A model generated the notes under the pieces. The model was given only the letters and a program-made list of their open reading frames with translations, searched no databases and was not told the DNA's origin. Shown here in pieces: positions 54,551 through 63,898 of a stretch of DNA of 64,000 nucleotides; the stretch's first letter is position 1, and each line of letters begins with the position of its first letter. A program made the position numbers and the translations under genes. Source of the DNA: Verrucomicrobiota bacterium (lineage in GTDB: Bacteria; Verrucomicrobiota; Verrucomicrobiia; Limisphaerales; J093); the NCBI GenBank assembly GCA_022710935.1, contig JAKLFY010000012.1, positions 45,239-109,238 of the forward strand. Reading direction: 5' to 3'.

Positions 54551-55909
54551 CTATCGGCTGCGCTTCAGCTCCGGAAAGTCGGTGGAGGTCCTTATCCTTT
54601 CGATGGCGGCGCGCACGGCGGCGGCTTTGCGCACGCTGAGTTCCTTCGGGAAGTCAGGCTCGCCGTCGGCGAAGTCGGCGGCAATGGCCTCCAACTGCGG
54701 GAGGACGGCGCGGGCGTGCGCGCCGTAGCTCGCGAGGACTTCGAGGATTTCCGGCGTGCGGTTCTCGCTCGACCAAGGGTTTTGATCGCGGAGGTAGTCC
54801 ACACAGGCGCCGATGCCTTCTTCGATGTGATGCAACGCGAGCACGCGCAGGCCGTCCAGGCGGATGCCGTCGGCAAACATCTCGCCGCTCGGCGCGGGCA
54901 CGGCCACGGCTTGCAGGATGGCGGGGAGCAGCGGTTTGATCTCGTCGTAGGTGAGTTTGGAGAAGAGGCTGGCGATGGCGCTGCGGCAGCGACCGTCTTC
55001 GTTGAGCAGGCCCGCACGCACGGCCCGGTAAAGCTGGGGCCGGTCCACGCCGTCAAGCGAGCGCCCCAGCAATTCCGCGCGTCCCTCATGCAGCGCCAGG
55101 GCGATGAACCGCTGCTGCATGGCGCGCGGGTCTTCCTTCGCGGCGGGCTGCGCGAGCATTTCGAGCAAATCGGGCACGGCGGCGGCGGCGGGTTTGCCGA
55201 TGGCGACAAGGGCTTCGGCGGCCTGCACGCGCAGCCAGAGGTCTTCGGCGCGAAGCGTCTGGCGCAGCGCGGAGACGGCGGCGGCGGCTTTCGTCTTCAG
55301 TTCGGCGATGGCCTGACAAGCGCCGAGGCGCGCCTCGAGCGAGGGCGCGTCGAGCAGCGCCAGCACACGGGTCACGGGCGGTTCCTTGCGCCGGGCGAGG
55401 GACTCGCCCGCTCTGGCACGGAGAATGGGCGACCAACTTCCGAGCATCGTGACCAGTTCATCGTCGCTCATCTTCTCATACGCGCTGAGGCGGTCGGTCT
55501 GACTCCAGCCGCGTCCGGGGGCGATGAAAGAGACGGCCTGCGCGGCGGTGAGTTGCGGGACTTGCGCGGGATGCTTGCCGGTGAGCCAGAGACTCTTCTG
55601 CGGCGCAGCGAAGGCCAGCAAATACGCACCAGTCGCGTCCCAGCCGTGATAGCTGTCGTGGTCAGGCTCGGGCGGGCCTTCGGCTACTGCCGTCACCCTG
55701 ATTTGCCGCGCGGAGGTCGTGGCGAACTTCTCCGTGAAGATCCACCCGCGTGCACCCGTCGCGCCGAGATTCCAGTCATGCTTCGCGTTCGCGGGGATGG
55801 CATCGCCCTTGGTGAAATCGGGCATCGGGAGCTTCTCGCCCGCATGCGCGGTTGGCGGAAGCGCGAGCAGAAGGGCCGCGATCAGAATGGGGAGAGGGGC
55901 GTTCCTCAT
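54551..55909 (-). CDS. DUF6288-like secreted HEAT-repeat protein, apparently lacking the middle part
   Basis: The product has 452 residues from ATG 55909 with a signal peptide. PMPDFTKGDAIPANAKHDWN and LGATGARGWIFTEKF resemble the N-terminus of DUF6288 proteins, in which a PDZ-like domain normally follows. Here TAVAEGPPEPDHDSYHGWDA jumps directly to the later YHGWDATGAYLLAFA block, then GRGWSQTDRLSAYEKMSDDE and about eight HEAT repeats (about 175-440). From memory, family members are considerably longer, so an internal deletion is likely. The frame is intact, so it may still be made. Function unknown. Confidence 0.65.
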   Translation of the reverse strand: MRNAPLPILIAALLLALPPTAHAGEKLPMPDFTKGDAIPANAKHDWNLGATGARGWIFTEKFATTSARQIRVTAVAEGPPEPDHDSYHGWDATGAYLLAFAAPQKSLWLTGKHPAQVPQLTAAQAVSFIAPGRGWSQTDRLSAYEKMSDDELVTMLGSWSPILRARAGESLARRKEPPVTRVLALLDAPSLEARLGACQAIAELKTKAAAAVSALRQTLRAEDLWLRVQAAEALVAIGKPAAAAVPDLLEMLAQPAAKEDPRAMQQRFIALALHEGRAELLGRSLDGVDRPQLYRAVRAGLLNEDGRCRSAIASLFSKLTYDEIKPLLPAILQAVAVPAPSGEMFADGIRLDGLRVLALHHIEEGIGACVDYLRDQNPWSSENRTPEILEVLASYGAHARAVLPQLEAIAADFADGEPDFPKELSVRKAAAVRAAIERIRTSTDFPELKRSR

Positions 55910-55929
55910 GGCGGGTTCGTCGGCTTGGA

Positions 55930-56160
55930 TTAGGTGGCTAGACGATGTCGTCGAAGCGCATCGCGCATGAGCTTGGCTTCCTCCAGGGTTCGCGAGAGGC
56001 CTTTCTCGCAATAGATGTCTTTGCCGGCTTTGACCGCGTCGAGAAGCATCCGGCAGTGCCAATGATCGGGTGTGGCGATGACCACCGCGTCCACATTTGG
56101 ATCGGCCAGCAGATCGCGATAATCCACGTAAGCCTCGACCTCGGGGTTGCGGCTGCGTTC
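55930..56160 (-). pseudogene. Fragment of a Gfo/Idh/MocA-family oxidoreductase
   Basis: The frame reads [20 protein letters not shown] and then [33 protein letters not shown]. This is the second half of the Rossmann domain with the CEKP-type motif (here CEKG, Pro lost). Both the nucleotide-binding start and the C-terminal domain are missing; it ends after about 77 residues. It is a decayed remnant beside the DUF6288-like gene, supporting a past deletion here. Confidence 0.7.
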
Positions 56161-56308
56161 GATACGTACACTGGCTCGGAGTCTAGCCTTGCTGCCGGAA
56201 CTGTCTTGGCGAATTTCGACGTGAAAACGCGAAAGTCAGCACAATGAACGGGTTCTGAGTTCAGCCGGCGCGGGCGGACAATGCCGCCCACGCTCCACCC
56301 TCATTCCC

Positions 56309-57103
56309 TCAGATCAAATGCCCCTCCCGCAACAGGTGCTCGGCCCAGGCGGCGTCTTCGGGCGCGAGCGGCGGATCAAGCGCGAACCGGTAGTCGAGCA
56401 GGTGGTACCGTCCCCGTTCGTGGCACTGATCGATCAATGGTTGCAGGTCCAGGGCGACGTCCGCATCGGTCGGGCGCAGCGGGATGCGGAGACACGGAAG
56501 CCGGTCGCGCAGCCGAATCGGATACACCTCGCACTCCCCTGTGCGACCGGCCCGGAAAACGCAGACGCCATAGGTCGCGCCAGCACCACGGAGAGCACGG
56601 CGAACACCCTCGGGAAACAACCAGGCGCCTTGCCGCACCAGGTCCATTTCCACGACACTCGCCCCGCCACTGAGGAAGCGGCGCCGCCTGCGGTGAAAAC
56701 GCTCGCGCTCCTCGGTTTCAAGTTTGTTGCTTGGGCTGAGCCACTCGAGAGCCGTGACCAGCCGTCCGGTCGTGTCGCGGATTTCGATCCAGCGCTCGAT
56801 CTCATCCTCGACAAGCACCCGCAGCGGTTCGGTGCCCGGTGGTATCGAAGAGTTCACGGCAACTGCCGCCGCCGCGGGTTCTTGCAGCCTCCAAGGTTCG
56901 CGCACCTGAACATCCGGACGGTACGCGGTCTCGTGCTCGTCCGCGCCAATCACGACCGTTTCCTCCTCGGCTCCCGCCACCAAGTCCGCGGGCAATCGTT
57001 CCTGCAGGGCATCGCGGCAGTAGGCGACCAACATCGTATGTGCGTCCCGCCACCGTTGCTGGAAGAACGGGTTCATCCCTGGAAACGGGTTCTTCGTCAT
57101 CAT
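56309..57103 (-). CDS. DUF4058 family protein
   Basis: The product has 264 residues. The N-terminus KNPFPGMNPFFQQRWRDAHT is the family hallmark, and YRPDVQV, VTALEWLSPSNKLETEERE and VVEMDLVRQG follow in order. The Glu-x-x-x-Pro-Ser-Asn-Lys block resembles PD-(D/E)xK nuclease-like cores, but no nuclease activity is established. No signal peptide. DUF4058 genes are common in Planctomycetes, Verrucomicrobia and Cyanobacteria and often scattered singly, as here. Confidence 0.85.
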   Translation of the reverse strand: MMTKNPFPGMNPFFQQRWRDAHTMLVAYCRDALQERLPADLVAGAEEETVVIGADEHETAYRPDVQVREPWRLQEPAAAAVAVNSSIPPGTEPLRVLVEDEIERWIEIRDTTGRLVTALEWLSPSNKLETEERERFHRRRRRFLSGGASVVEMDLVRQGAWLFPEGVRRALRGAGATYGVCVFRAGRTGECEVYPIRLRDRLPCLRIPLRPTDADVALDLQPLIDQCHERGRYHLLDYRFALDPPLAPEDAAWAEHLLREGHLI

Positions 57104-57426
57104 GCCCGCGACGATAGCACGTCAGTTGGCCACCAAGCAAGAAGGGCGCGGCACAACCATGTGCAATTCCCCGTGACGCCGTCAGACTCGTGTCGGGTCA
57201 CCGGAGTCGCTGTGCATGGCCGATTGAAACAACTTGAGGCTGGTTTGCCATGTGGCATGCTCGACCCGCGTACCAGGACATGACGGGTCTGAGTCTTGCG
57301 CGCATGGGTTGCAACACCTGGACACAAAGCCAAATCATATCTGCATTATGGTGCTTCAGTCGTTCCCAATCAGGTGGAAGCGAGGCGGCGCGGCTCGATG
57401 CACCTGACTCAGAATTCGCGTTCCCT
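57104..57426. other. Upstream region of the sulfatase gene
   Basis: It is 323 bp and lies between divergent genes, so it should hold both promoters. I see no repeat and no operator. Confidence 0.4.
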
Positions 57427-58884
57427 ATGAAACGATCTCTCCTGGCGTCGCTCGCCTTGACCGCCATTCTCTCCTCTAACGCGGTCAAAGGCGCCGACCG
57501 CCCCGCCCCGCCCCCGAACATCATCCTCATCCTCACCGACGATCAGGGCTATGGCGACGCGAGCTGCAACGGCAACCCGATCCTCAGGACCCCCAATCTC
57601 GATCGGCTGCATCGCGAAGGGGTGCGGTTCGAGGATTTCCATGTCAGCCCAACCTGTTCGCCCACACGCAGCAGCATCTTGTCCGGCAAACACGAATTCA
57701 AGAACGGCGTCACCCACACCATTCACGAACGGGAGCGCCTGAGCTTGAAGAGCACAACCATCGCCCAGGTCCTCAAGTCCGCCGGCTACACCACCGGCAT
57801 CTTCGGCAAATGGCACCTGGGCGATGAAGACCCCTATCAACCCCAACACCGCGGGTTCGATGAGGTGTTCATCCACGGCGCGGGCGGCATCGGCCAGTCG
57901 TATCCGGGCTCGTGCGGCGACGCGCCCAAAAACAGCTACTTCAGTCCCGTCATCCGCCACAATGGCCGCTTCGTGAAGACCAGCGGCTATTGCACCGATG
58001 TCTTCTTCGACCAGGCGATGGCCTGGATCAAGTCGGTGAAGGGCGATCGACCTTTCTTCGTCTACCTGACGCCGAACGCACCACACACGCCTCTGGATTG
58101 CCCGCCGGAATACGAAGACCGCTATGCCGGCAAGGTCGGCGAAAAGGAGGCGAAGTTCCTGGGCATGGTCGCGAACATCGACGACAACGTCGGACGGCTC
58201 CTGGCCAGCCTGCGGCAACTCGAGATCGAACGGCGCACGCTCGTCATCTTCCTCAACGACAACGGCGGCACCTTCGGCTGCAGCATCCACAATGCCGGCA
58301 TGAAGGGCCAAAAGGGAACCGCCCACCGGGGCGGCACGCGCGCCATGTCCTTTTGGCGCTGGCCGGGCACGCTCGAACCGGGCGCATGCCATCGACTCAC
58401 AGCGCATGTCGACATCTTCCCGACCCTCGCCGAACTGGCCGGAGCGCGCGTGCCGGACGACGTCAGGGCCTCGCTCGACGGCTTCAGCCTCGTGCCCCTC
58501 CTGAGGAATCCGCGCGCCGCGTGGCACGACGACCGCATGCTCTTGACACACGTCGGTCGCTGGCCGGTCGGGGCTGACCCTGCCAAATACGGGCCATGCA
58601 GCGTGCGCTGGCAGCGGTATCTCCTGTGGCGCGCCAAGGACCGATGGGCCCTCTTTGACCTCGAAACCGACCCTGGCGAGACGACCGACATCGCCCTCGA
58701 ACAACTGGAGGTGGTGACCCGACTCGATCGAGCCTATGACGCATGGTGGAGCGCCATCCTGCCCTGCCTCGACAACGAGCAGGCCCACAAGACCGCTCCC
58801 TCGATCAATCCTTACAGGAAGCTGTACTGGGACCAGTACCAAGGCCCCGGCCCGAACAACGCGCCGCCTGAAGGCAAGTCGTAG
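57427..58884 (+). CDS. Secreted type I sulfatase
   Basis: The product has 485 residues from ATG 57427 with a signal peptide (LLASLALTAILSSNAVKG). NIILILTDDQGYGD gives the metal Asp pair (38-39). The formylglycine site CSPTRSSILSG with Cys77 matches C-x-P-x-R, so it needs a formylglycine-generating enzyme, not seen here. FGKWHLGD, NAPHTP and FLNDNGGT complete the metal site. It should remove sulfate esters from polysaccharides in the periplasm. It is transcribed alone. Confidence 0.93.
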   Translation: MKRSLLASLALTAILSSNAVKGADRPAPPPNIILILTDDQGYGDASCNGNPILRTPNLDRLHREGVRFEDFHVSPTCSPTRSSILSGKHEFKNGVTHTIHERERLSLKSTTIAQVLKSAGYTTGIFGKWHLGDEDPYQPQHRGFDEVFIHGAGGIGQSYPGSCGDAPKNSYFSPVIRHNGRFVKTSGYCTDVFFDQAMAWIKSVKGDRPFFVYLTPNAPHTPLDCPPEYEDRYAGKVGEKEAKFLGMVANIDDNVGRLLASLRQLEIERRTLVIFLNDNGGTFGCSIHNAGMKGQKGTAHRGGTRAMSFWRWPGTLEPGACHRLTAHVDIFPTLAELAGARVPDDVRASLDGFSLVPLLRNPRAAWHDDRMLLTHVGRWPVGADPAKYGPCSVRWQRYLLWRAKDRWALFDLETDPGETTDIALEQLEVVTRLDRAYDAWWSAILPCLDNEQAHKTAPSINPYRKLYWDQYQGPGPNNAPPEGKS

Positions 58885-59227
58885 GACCGGGAGTGCTGCG
58901 CCAGACTTGCCGCGCTGGCCAGCGCTTTGTCGCACACCTTCAATGCGTCCAGGAAGTACATCCATGCCTCCACGTGCTGTCCGGCACGGATCGATGAAGT
59001 GGGCGATGAAGTGGGCGACGAAGTCCGATCCGAATAATGTCCAAACTCCAGGGGGCCGATGCCCCCACCCGGCGCTCTAAACGTTGGCAGAATGGGAATT
59101 GCTGCGATACCGCGCACCTGATCCGTCCGCCTCGCGCGCGCCTCCCGAGTTGCCCAACCCTGGCCGCAGGCGGTAGGGTCGATCCTGTCGACATGATCGC
59201 CCTGGAATCCTTGACTGTTGAAACTCG
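58885..59227. repeat. Intergenic dispersed repeats
   Basis: The gap has no gene. 58887-58933 repeats 43456-43500. 58934-59027 read on - matches 63070-63150, and both contain CTTCATCG-type tandem units. 59036-59053 (AATGTCCAAACTCCAGGG) recurs at 63349-63366. 59051-59066 is a perfect hairpin (GGGGGC-CGAT-GCCCCC). Confidence 0.75.
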
Positions 59228-60976
59228 ATGGAAACAAACCACGCTTCTGTGCCGCCCTCGGCCAGGCACCAACGCCAGCCGTGGCGGGCGAGAATCTGGC
59301 TTCTGACGGCCATCGCCTTGCTTGCCGGCTGCGGCCCCGCACCCGTCGGGACGGACGGCCAGTCTTCGGCCAGACAATCCACGCCCGCCTCCAGCCAGGC
59401 GGCTGGCCTGCCCGACCTTTTCGAGGATGTCACGCAACGCGCGGGCCTCGACTTCGTTCATCAACTCGCAGGCGGAATACTGGATAACATCATGAAATCG
59501 GACGGCGCGGGCGGGGCCGTTCTCGATTTCGACCGCGATGGGTATCTGGACTTGTATCTGGTCAACTCCGGTCCCGACCCGGTCTTGGGACAGGCGCCAG
59601 AGGGGACGCCCCGCTGGCCGAATCGGCTCTATCGCAATCGCGGCGATGGGACATTCGAGGATGCGACCGAGCGGGCCGGGGTCGGCGGGCACGGTTTCGG
59701 CACGACGGCGGCCGCCGCGGACTATGACAACGACGGGGACACGGACTTGCTGGTGGTGAACTTCAACAGCCTGATCGTCTACCGGAACAACGGGGATGGG
59801 ACATTCACCGACGTGACCGAGCGCGCGGGCCTGGTCTCAAGGCAGGCGGGCATTTCCGCAACGTTTGCTGACGTGGACAACGACGGCCACCTCGATGTCT
59901 TCGTCGCCAACTACCTTCGTTACGACCCGGCGGTTCAAGTGCCGCCGGGCGCCCAGACGCCTTATCCCGGCCCCCTCGCCTACGAACCGGAGTTGAATCT
60001 GCTCTACCGCAATCGTGGCGATGGCACGTTCGAGGACATCAGCGAGCCCGCCGGCATCCGCATCCCGGGCCATCGCGCAATGTCGGTCAGCGCGTACGAC
60101 TCCGACCTGGACGGCGACGCGGATTTCTACGTGTCCAACGACGGCACGCCCAATCTGCTCCTGTCCAACGATGGCAAGGGGCGGTTCACGGAGGTCGGCC
60201 TCAAGTCCGGCGCGGGCTTCAACCAGTTCGGAGGCGCCGAGGGCTCGATGGGAGCCGCCATCGGGGACTGCAATGGAGACGGGCTTCCCGACATGTTCGT
60301 GACGCGTTTCGGCAAGGCCTCGCTCTATATCAATTCGCCCGGCGGATTCTTCGAGGATCGGATTCAGCCCTCCGGCATCCTGCAGATCACGTCCAAGTTC
60401 ACCGGCTGGGGCGGCAATTTCCTCGACTTCGACAACGACGGCGACCTCGATCTTTTCATTGCCAATGGCGACGCCCATTTCCTCAAAGGCATGCCGGCCC
60501 TCCTCTTCGAGAACCAAGGAAAGGCATCCTTCGCCGAGGCCAGCGCCCGAGGCGGATCGGCCTTTGCAGCACCCCGCAACGCCCGCGGCAGCGGGGCGTG
60601 GGACTTCGACAACGACGGACGCCTCGATCTCATTCTGACCACCCTCGCGGGACCCGCCGTCCTGCTCCGCAATGTCGGGTCAACACCGGCCCATCGGATC
60701 ACCCTCCAACTCGAAGGCACACGGAGCAACCGCGACGGGTTCGGGGCCCACGTGCGCGTCACCGCGGGCGGACGCGCCCTCGCGGCGCAGTCCCGCTGCC
60801 CGACCAGTTACATCTTCCAGCAGGATCCGCGTCTGCATTTCGGATTGGGTGCGAGCCCGGCAGCGGACCGGATCGAAATCCGCTGGCCCAGCGGACAGAC
60901 TCAGACGCTGACAAACGTGGCTGCCGGCCAGATTCTCAAGATCACCGAGCCCGGTGCCTCGAGATGGACGCCGTAG
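59228..60976 (+). CDS. CRTAC1-type lipoprotein (FG-GAP repeats plus ASPIC/UnbV)
   Basis: The product has 582 residues. A lipobox (LTAIALLAGC) ends the signal. Seven FG-GAP/VCBS units with calcium-binding Asp residues are visible (for example DFDRDGYLDLYLVN, DYDNDGDTDLLVVN, DFDNDGDLDLFIAN). The C-terminal ASPIC/UnbV domain has DGFGAHVRVTAGG, LHFGLG and IEIRWPSGQTQTLTNV. It should be a surface or periplasmic beta-propeller, perhaps for adhesion or glycan binding. It shares domains with the larger 34.8 kb protein but lacks the TPR and C-terminal parts. Confidence 0.9.
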   Translation: METNHASVPPSARHQRQPWRARIWLLTAIALLAGCGPAPVGTDGQSSARQSTPASSQAAGLPDLFEDVTQRAGLDFVHQLAGGILDNIMKSDGAGGAVLDFDRDGYLDLYLVNSGPDPVLGQAPEGTPRWPNRLYRNRGDGTFEDATERAGVGGHGFGTTAAAADYDNDGDTDLLVVNFNSLIVYRNNGDGTFTDVTERAGLVSRQAGISATFADVDNDGHLDVFVANYLRYDPAVQVPPGAQTPYPGPLAYEPELNLLYRNRGDGTFEDISEPAGIRIPGHRAMSVSAYDSDLDGDADFYVSNDGTPNLLLSNDGKGRFTEVGLKSGAGFNQFGGAEGSMGAAIGDCNGDGLPDMFVTRFGKASLYINSPGGFFEDRIQPSGILQITSKFTGWGGNFLDFDNDGDLDLFIANGDAHFLKGMPALLFENQGKASFAEASARGGSAFAAPRNARGSGAWDFDNDGRLDLILTTLAGPAVLLRNVGSTPAHRITLQLEGTRSNRDGFGAHVRVTAGGRALAAQSRCPTSYIFQQDPRLHFGLGASPAADRIEIRWPSGQTQTLTNVAAGQILKITEPGASRWTP

Positions 60977-61049
60977 CGAAACAGTGACGGCCTCTGGAAT
61001 TTTTGCCCCCCAGCAATGTGCGATCAAGTCACCTTTAAGCCCGCAGACC

Positions 61050-61079
61050 GATTCCATGTCGCGATCGCGACATGGAATC
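61050..61079. other. Perfect 30-bp palindrome between convergent genes
   Basis: Left arm GATTCCATGTCGCGA is followed directly by its exact reverse complement TCGCGACATGGAATC; there is no loop. It includes the octamer GCGATCGC. It lies between the CRTAC1 and rhomboid gene ends. Confidence 0.85.
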
Positions 61080-61160
61080 CGCGCAATAGACTTGTATCAT
61101 TCTGGACAATGAGGACTTGTATCGAACTGCGCAATTGGAAAGATCCGCATGCCGCGGGCC

Positions 61161-62096
61161 CTACTGGCGGCTCATTCTCGCCCGCGCCGCTTCGAGGATC
61201 TTCTTCTCACGCTCGGTGAGGCTGTGGATGCCCTGCGCGGAAATCTTGTCCAGGATCGGATCGACCTCGCGACTCATGAAGTCCGCGCCGGAGGACGGCC
61301 CGGGGTCCATGGCCTGACGCTGCCGGTGAGTTCGAACGCGCGGCGCGGCCGCGCCGACCAGTTCACGGCGAATCACCGTGGGGCGCGGACGCAGCCGTCG
61401 AAGGTGGCTGCGCGCGGCCAGTTGGCGCAGTTGGAGGTAGCCGATAGCGCCCAGCATGCCGCCCAGATGCGCCGCGTGGGCCACGCCTGTGCCGGGACTG
61501 AGCATGCCGAGCAGCGCAATCAGGGCCTCGAACACGAGCAGGTACTTCGCGCGCATCGTGACAGGGATCACGAAGGCGATCAGGGTCGTGATGGGCGTCT
61601 CCCGGTTGAGCAGCGCGAATGCCGCGATGAGCCCGAACACCCCAGCCGACGCGCCAACCACGCCGCTCATCCCGAAGTGGCCGGGGAAGATCCAGGCAAG
61701 AGCCACTTGCAGAACGCCGCCGACAGCCCCGCTGCCGAAGTACAAACGCAGGAAGAACGGTCGGCCAAGGCTCTGTTCCAGCGGCCGTCCGAAGAAATAG
61801 AGCACGACGCAATTGATGATCAGGTGAAACAGGCTCCCGTGCAAAAACTGGAAGGTGAGGATCTGCCAGAACCAGCCGCGCGCCAGCCCGGTCGGCGACA
61901 GAGCCAGCGCGCCGAAGAGACGCCCGTACCCCTGCGGCCATACCAGCGCGGCGATCAGCCCCAGGACAAACACCGCCGTGTTGATCGCGATCAGGGCGGT
62001 CGTCAGCGACCACCGTATGCCGCCGGGGCCTTCGCGCATATATGCCCGGTCATCAATCACAACAGACAGACTAGGCGCGCCCGCATCCCTTTTCAA
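61161..62096 (-). CDS. Rhomboid-family intramembrane serine protease
   Basis: The product has 311 residues with six or more helices. TFQFLHGSLFHLIINC (His86, Asn95) forms the oxyanion region, GASAG holds the nucleophile Ser150, and AHAAHLGG has the partner His210, so the Ser-His dyad is intact. A cytosolic tail of about 90 residues ends in EVDPILDKISAQGIHSLTER, a DUF6576-like motif often found at the end of such rhomboids. It cleaves transmembrane substrates in the inner membrane; the substrate is unknown. It is convergent with the CRTAC1 gene and divergent from the LysM gene. Confidence 0.92.
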   Translation of the reverse strand: MKRDAGAPSLSVVIDDRAYMREGPGGIRWSLTTALIAINTAVFVLGLIAALVWPQGYGRLFGALALSPTGLARGWFWQILTFQFLHGSLFHLIINCVVLYFFGRPLEQSLGRPFFLRLYFGSGAVGGVLQVALAWIFPGHFGMSGVVGASAGVFGLIAAFALLNRETPITTLIAFVIPVTMRAKYLLVFEALIALLGMLSPGTGVAHAAHLGGMLGAIGYLQLRQLAARSHLRRLRPRPTVIRRELVGAAAPRVRTHRQRQAMDPGPSSGADFMSREVDPILDKISAQGIHSLTEREKKILEAARARMSRQ

Positions 62097-62413
62097 CGCG
62101 CTTTTTCCCGCTTTTTCACCCTCGATCGCATCTGGAGGTTGTCGGCGGGAATCGAGTTTGCGCCGCGTGGGGGCACGCGGGTCTGCAAGAGGGCATCCTC
62201 AGCTTGTAGGCCGGGTCCCCTGACCCGGCGCCCGCAGCGATGTCTGTCCTTCGCCGCGTGGGGGCACGCGGCCTAGAGCGAGAGCCTGCCTCCGGTGTAG
62301 GCCCGGTGCCCTCACCGGGCGACGTAACACCGACACCAACCAGATGCACCGTCCGCCCTCGAGCGCGCCGATTCCGTCTTGCACCATTGCCGACCCGTTT
62401 TTATGTTTCATCC
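62097..62413. repeat. Intergenic dispersed repeats
   Basis: The gap has no gene. 62129-62179 repeats 34572-34622, and 62252-62271 is a partial third copy. 62206-62230 and 62297-62351 are hairpin repeats of the family described at 34652. These lie where divergent promoters of the rhomboid and LysM genes must also sit. Confidence 0.8.
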
Positions 62414-63034
62414 ATGCAACAGAAGTCGCGATGGAACCCGCGGTGGCGGAGCGTGGCGTTTGCCCTGTTCCTCATCCAGACCGCTTCGGCGCTGGCCGCC
62501 GATGCGCTGGCCCTCGAGTGGGAGGAACGCTTTCGCCGACTCAACGGCATGGTCGAGGAATTGCTCGGAGCGCAGGCCACCCTCCAGAAGCGGATCGGCA
62601 CCCTCTCCGATGAGGTCCGCGTCGCACGCGACGAACAGGGCCGCTCCGACACGCGCTTCGTCCGTCACGACGACCTGAGAAAGGCGCTCGATGCCCTCGC
62701 TGAGAAAATCCGCGAACTCGATCGGAAACGGGAGGAGGACAAGAAACTCATCCTCGACGAACTGCGCAAGCTGGCCCAAAACCCCCTGCCCGACACATCG
62801 AGCCGACGGGTCAGAAGGCCCGAGCCCGAGCCGACACCCACGCCTGCCACTGTGCTCAAAGGCCGCGAGCACATTGTCAAATCGGGCGAGACCCTGGCCG
62901 CCATTCTGGCCGCCTACCAACAAGACGGCGTGCGCGTCACCCAGGCCCAAGTGGTCAAAGCCAACCCCGGCCTCCACCCGGATCGGCTCAGCGTCGGACA
63001 GAAGCTCTTCATTCCCGACCCGTCCGCGCCATGA
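62414..63034 (+). CDS. Secreted coiled-coil LysM protein
   Basis: The product has 206 residues from ATG 62414, with a signal peptide (SVAFALFLIQTASALA). A coiled coil (about 33-120) with EERFRRLNGMVEELLGAQAT is followed by a Pro-rich linker and one LysM domain (about 153-203): HIVKSGETLAAILAAYQQDG and LSVGQKLFIPDP. It should bind peptidoglycan, with the coiled coil forming oligomers. No enzymatic domain. It is transcribed alone. Confidence 0.85.
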   Translation: MQQKSRWNPRWRSVAFALFLIQTASALAADALALEWEERFRRLNGMVEELLGAQATLQKRIGTLSDEVRVARDEQGRSDTRFVRHDDLRKALDALAEKIRELDRKREEDKKLILDELRKLAQNPLPDTSSRRVRRPEPEPTPTPATVLKGREHIVKSGETLAAILAAYQQDGVRVTQAQVVKANPGLHPDRLSVGQKLFIPDPSAP

Positions 63035-63500
63035 GGCGTCCCGACGGTCGCCCCCCAAGCCCTGCATTCGGACTTCATCGCACACTTCATCGATCTGTGG
63101 CGAGCAGGACCAAGAAGCAAGGATGTTCTCCCTGGACAAATTGAAGGTGTTGGAACGTATCTGGAGCTTTGCACGCGCACGGGCAAGCTTGATCCCGAAG
63201 AGAAAGCGTGCGCCATGGCCGTACCGGAGCGAATCGCATCGCTGCTGGGCGGCTTGGGCTCGGGCTGATCGAACAGAGCCTGCCGGACGATGAAGTGTGC
63301 GATGAAGTGTGCGATGAAGATCCTGCAACCACATCGACAAGCATCGAGAATGTCCAAACTCCAGGGCCTGGTGCCCTCACCGGGAGACAGAACACCGACA
63401 ACAACTAGATGCACCGGGACTGCTGTGCGCCGGCGAATTGCCGGCGGATTGTCATTGCGCTTCCCGGCAATCCGCGACAGTCTCCCACCCACGCTTGCGT
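63035..63500. repeat. Intergenic repeats before tRNA-Pro
   Basis: No credible gene. 63070-63150 matches 58934-59027 (inverted). 63290-63325 is tandem GATGAAGTGTGC units. 63349-63366 and 63365-63417 are repeats also found at 59036 and 34652/62297. A - strand frame here has no homology I recognise. Confidence 0.7.
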
Positions 63501-63577
63501 CGGAGCGTAGCTCAGCCTGGCAGAGCACTTGGTTTGGGACCAAGACGTCGCAGGTTCAAATCCTGTCGCTCCGACCA
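63501..63577 (+). tRNA. tRNA-Pro (anticodon UGG)
   Basis: The cloverleaf is complete: acceptor CGGAGCG/CGCTCCG, D-arm GCTC/GAGC, anticodon stem CTTGG/CCAAG with loop TTTGGGA (anticodon TGG), T-arm GCAGG-TTCAAAT-CCTGT with one G-T pair. The terminal ACCA is encoded, with CCA at 63575-63577. The variable loop is 5 nt. Confidence 0.97.
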
Positions 63578-63898
63578 CTTCTTTTCTGCGTCTGCATGAA
63601 CCTCCCCTATTCGGAGGGCCAATCCCGCAGCCGCGCATGCGCGTCAACCTAAGCAAAGCCGCCGAGTGGCTTCTCGGAGCAGCGCCGTCGAGGGTGTCTA
63701 ACTCCTTGGGCCGGTGTTCGTTGTGGCATTCGCCTCTGCTCAGTTCGGCTCCGAGGTCGCGAAGCGTCTGGAGTGCGGCGGTTGACCGCCGCTTTCCGAG
63801 GACCGTCCTCCGTACGTTGTCATTCCAAAGCGGTGCTGAATGAGTCAAGTTCTGGCGCCGCGCAGCGGCGCCACTTAGTACTGGTTTTCATAAATACA
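63578..63898. repeat. Repeat-bearing stretch after tRNA-Pro
   Basis: 63592-63660 is the inverted counterpart of 15459-15515 (core GCGCATGCGCGTCAACCT). 63821-63840 repeats 15342-15361. 63850-63872 is a GGCGCCGCGCAGCGGCGCC hairpin. GC content falls sharply after about 63875. Confidence 0.7.

Noticed and set aside
63033..63272. Frame reading HSDFIAHFIDLWRAGPRSKD
   Set aside because: It has no start codon and its first part is the dispersed repeat also found at 58934-59027.
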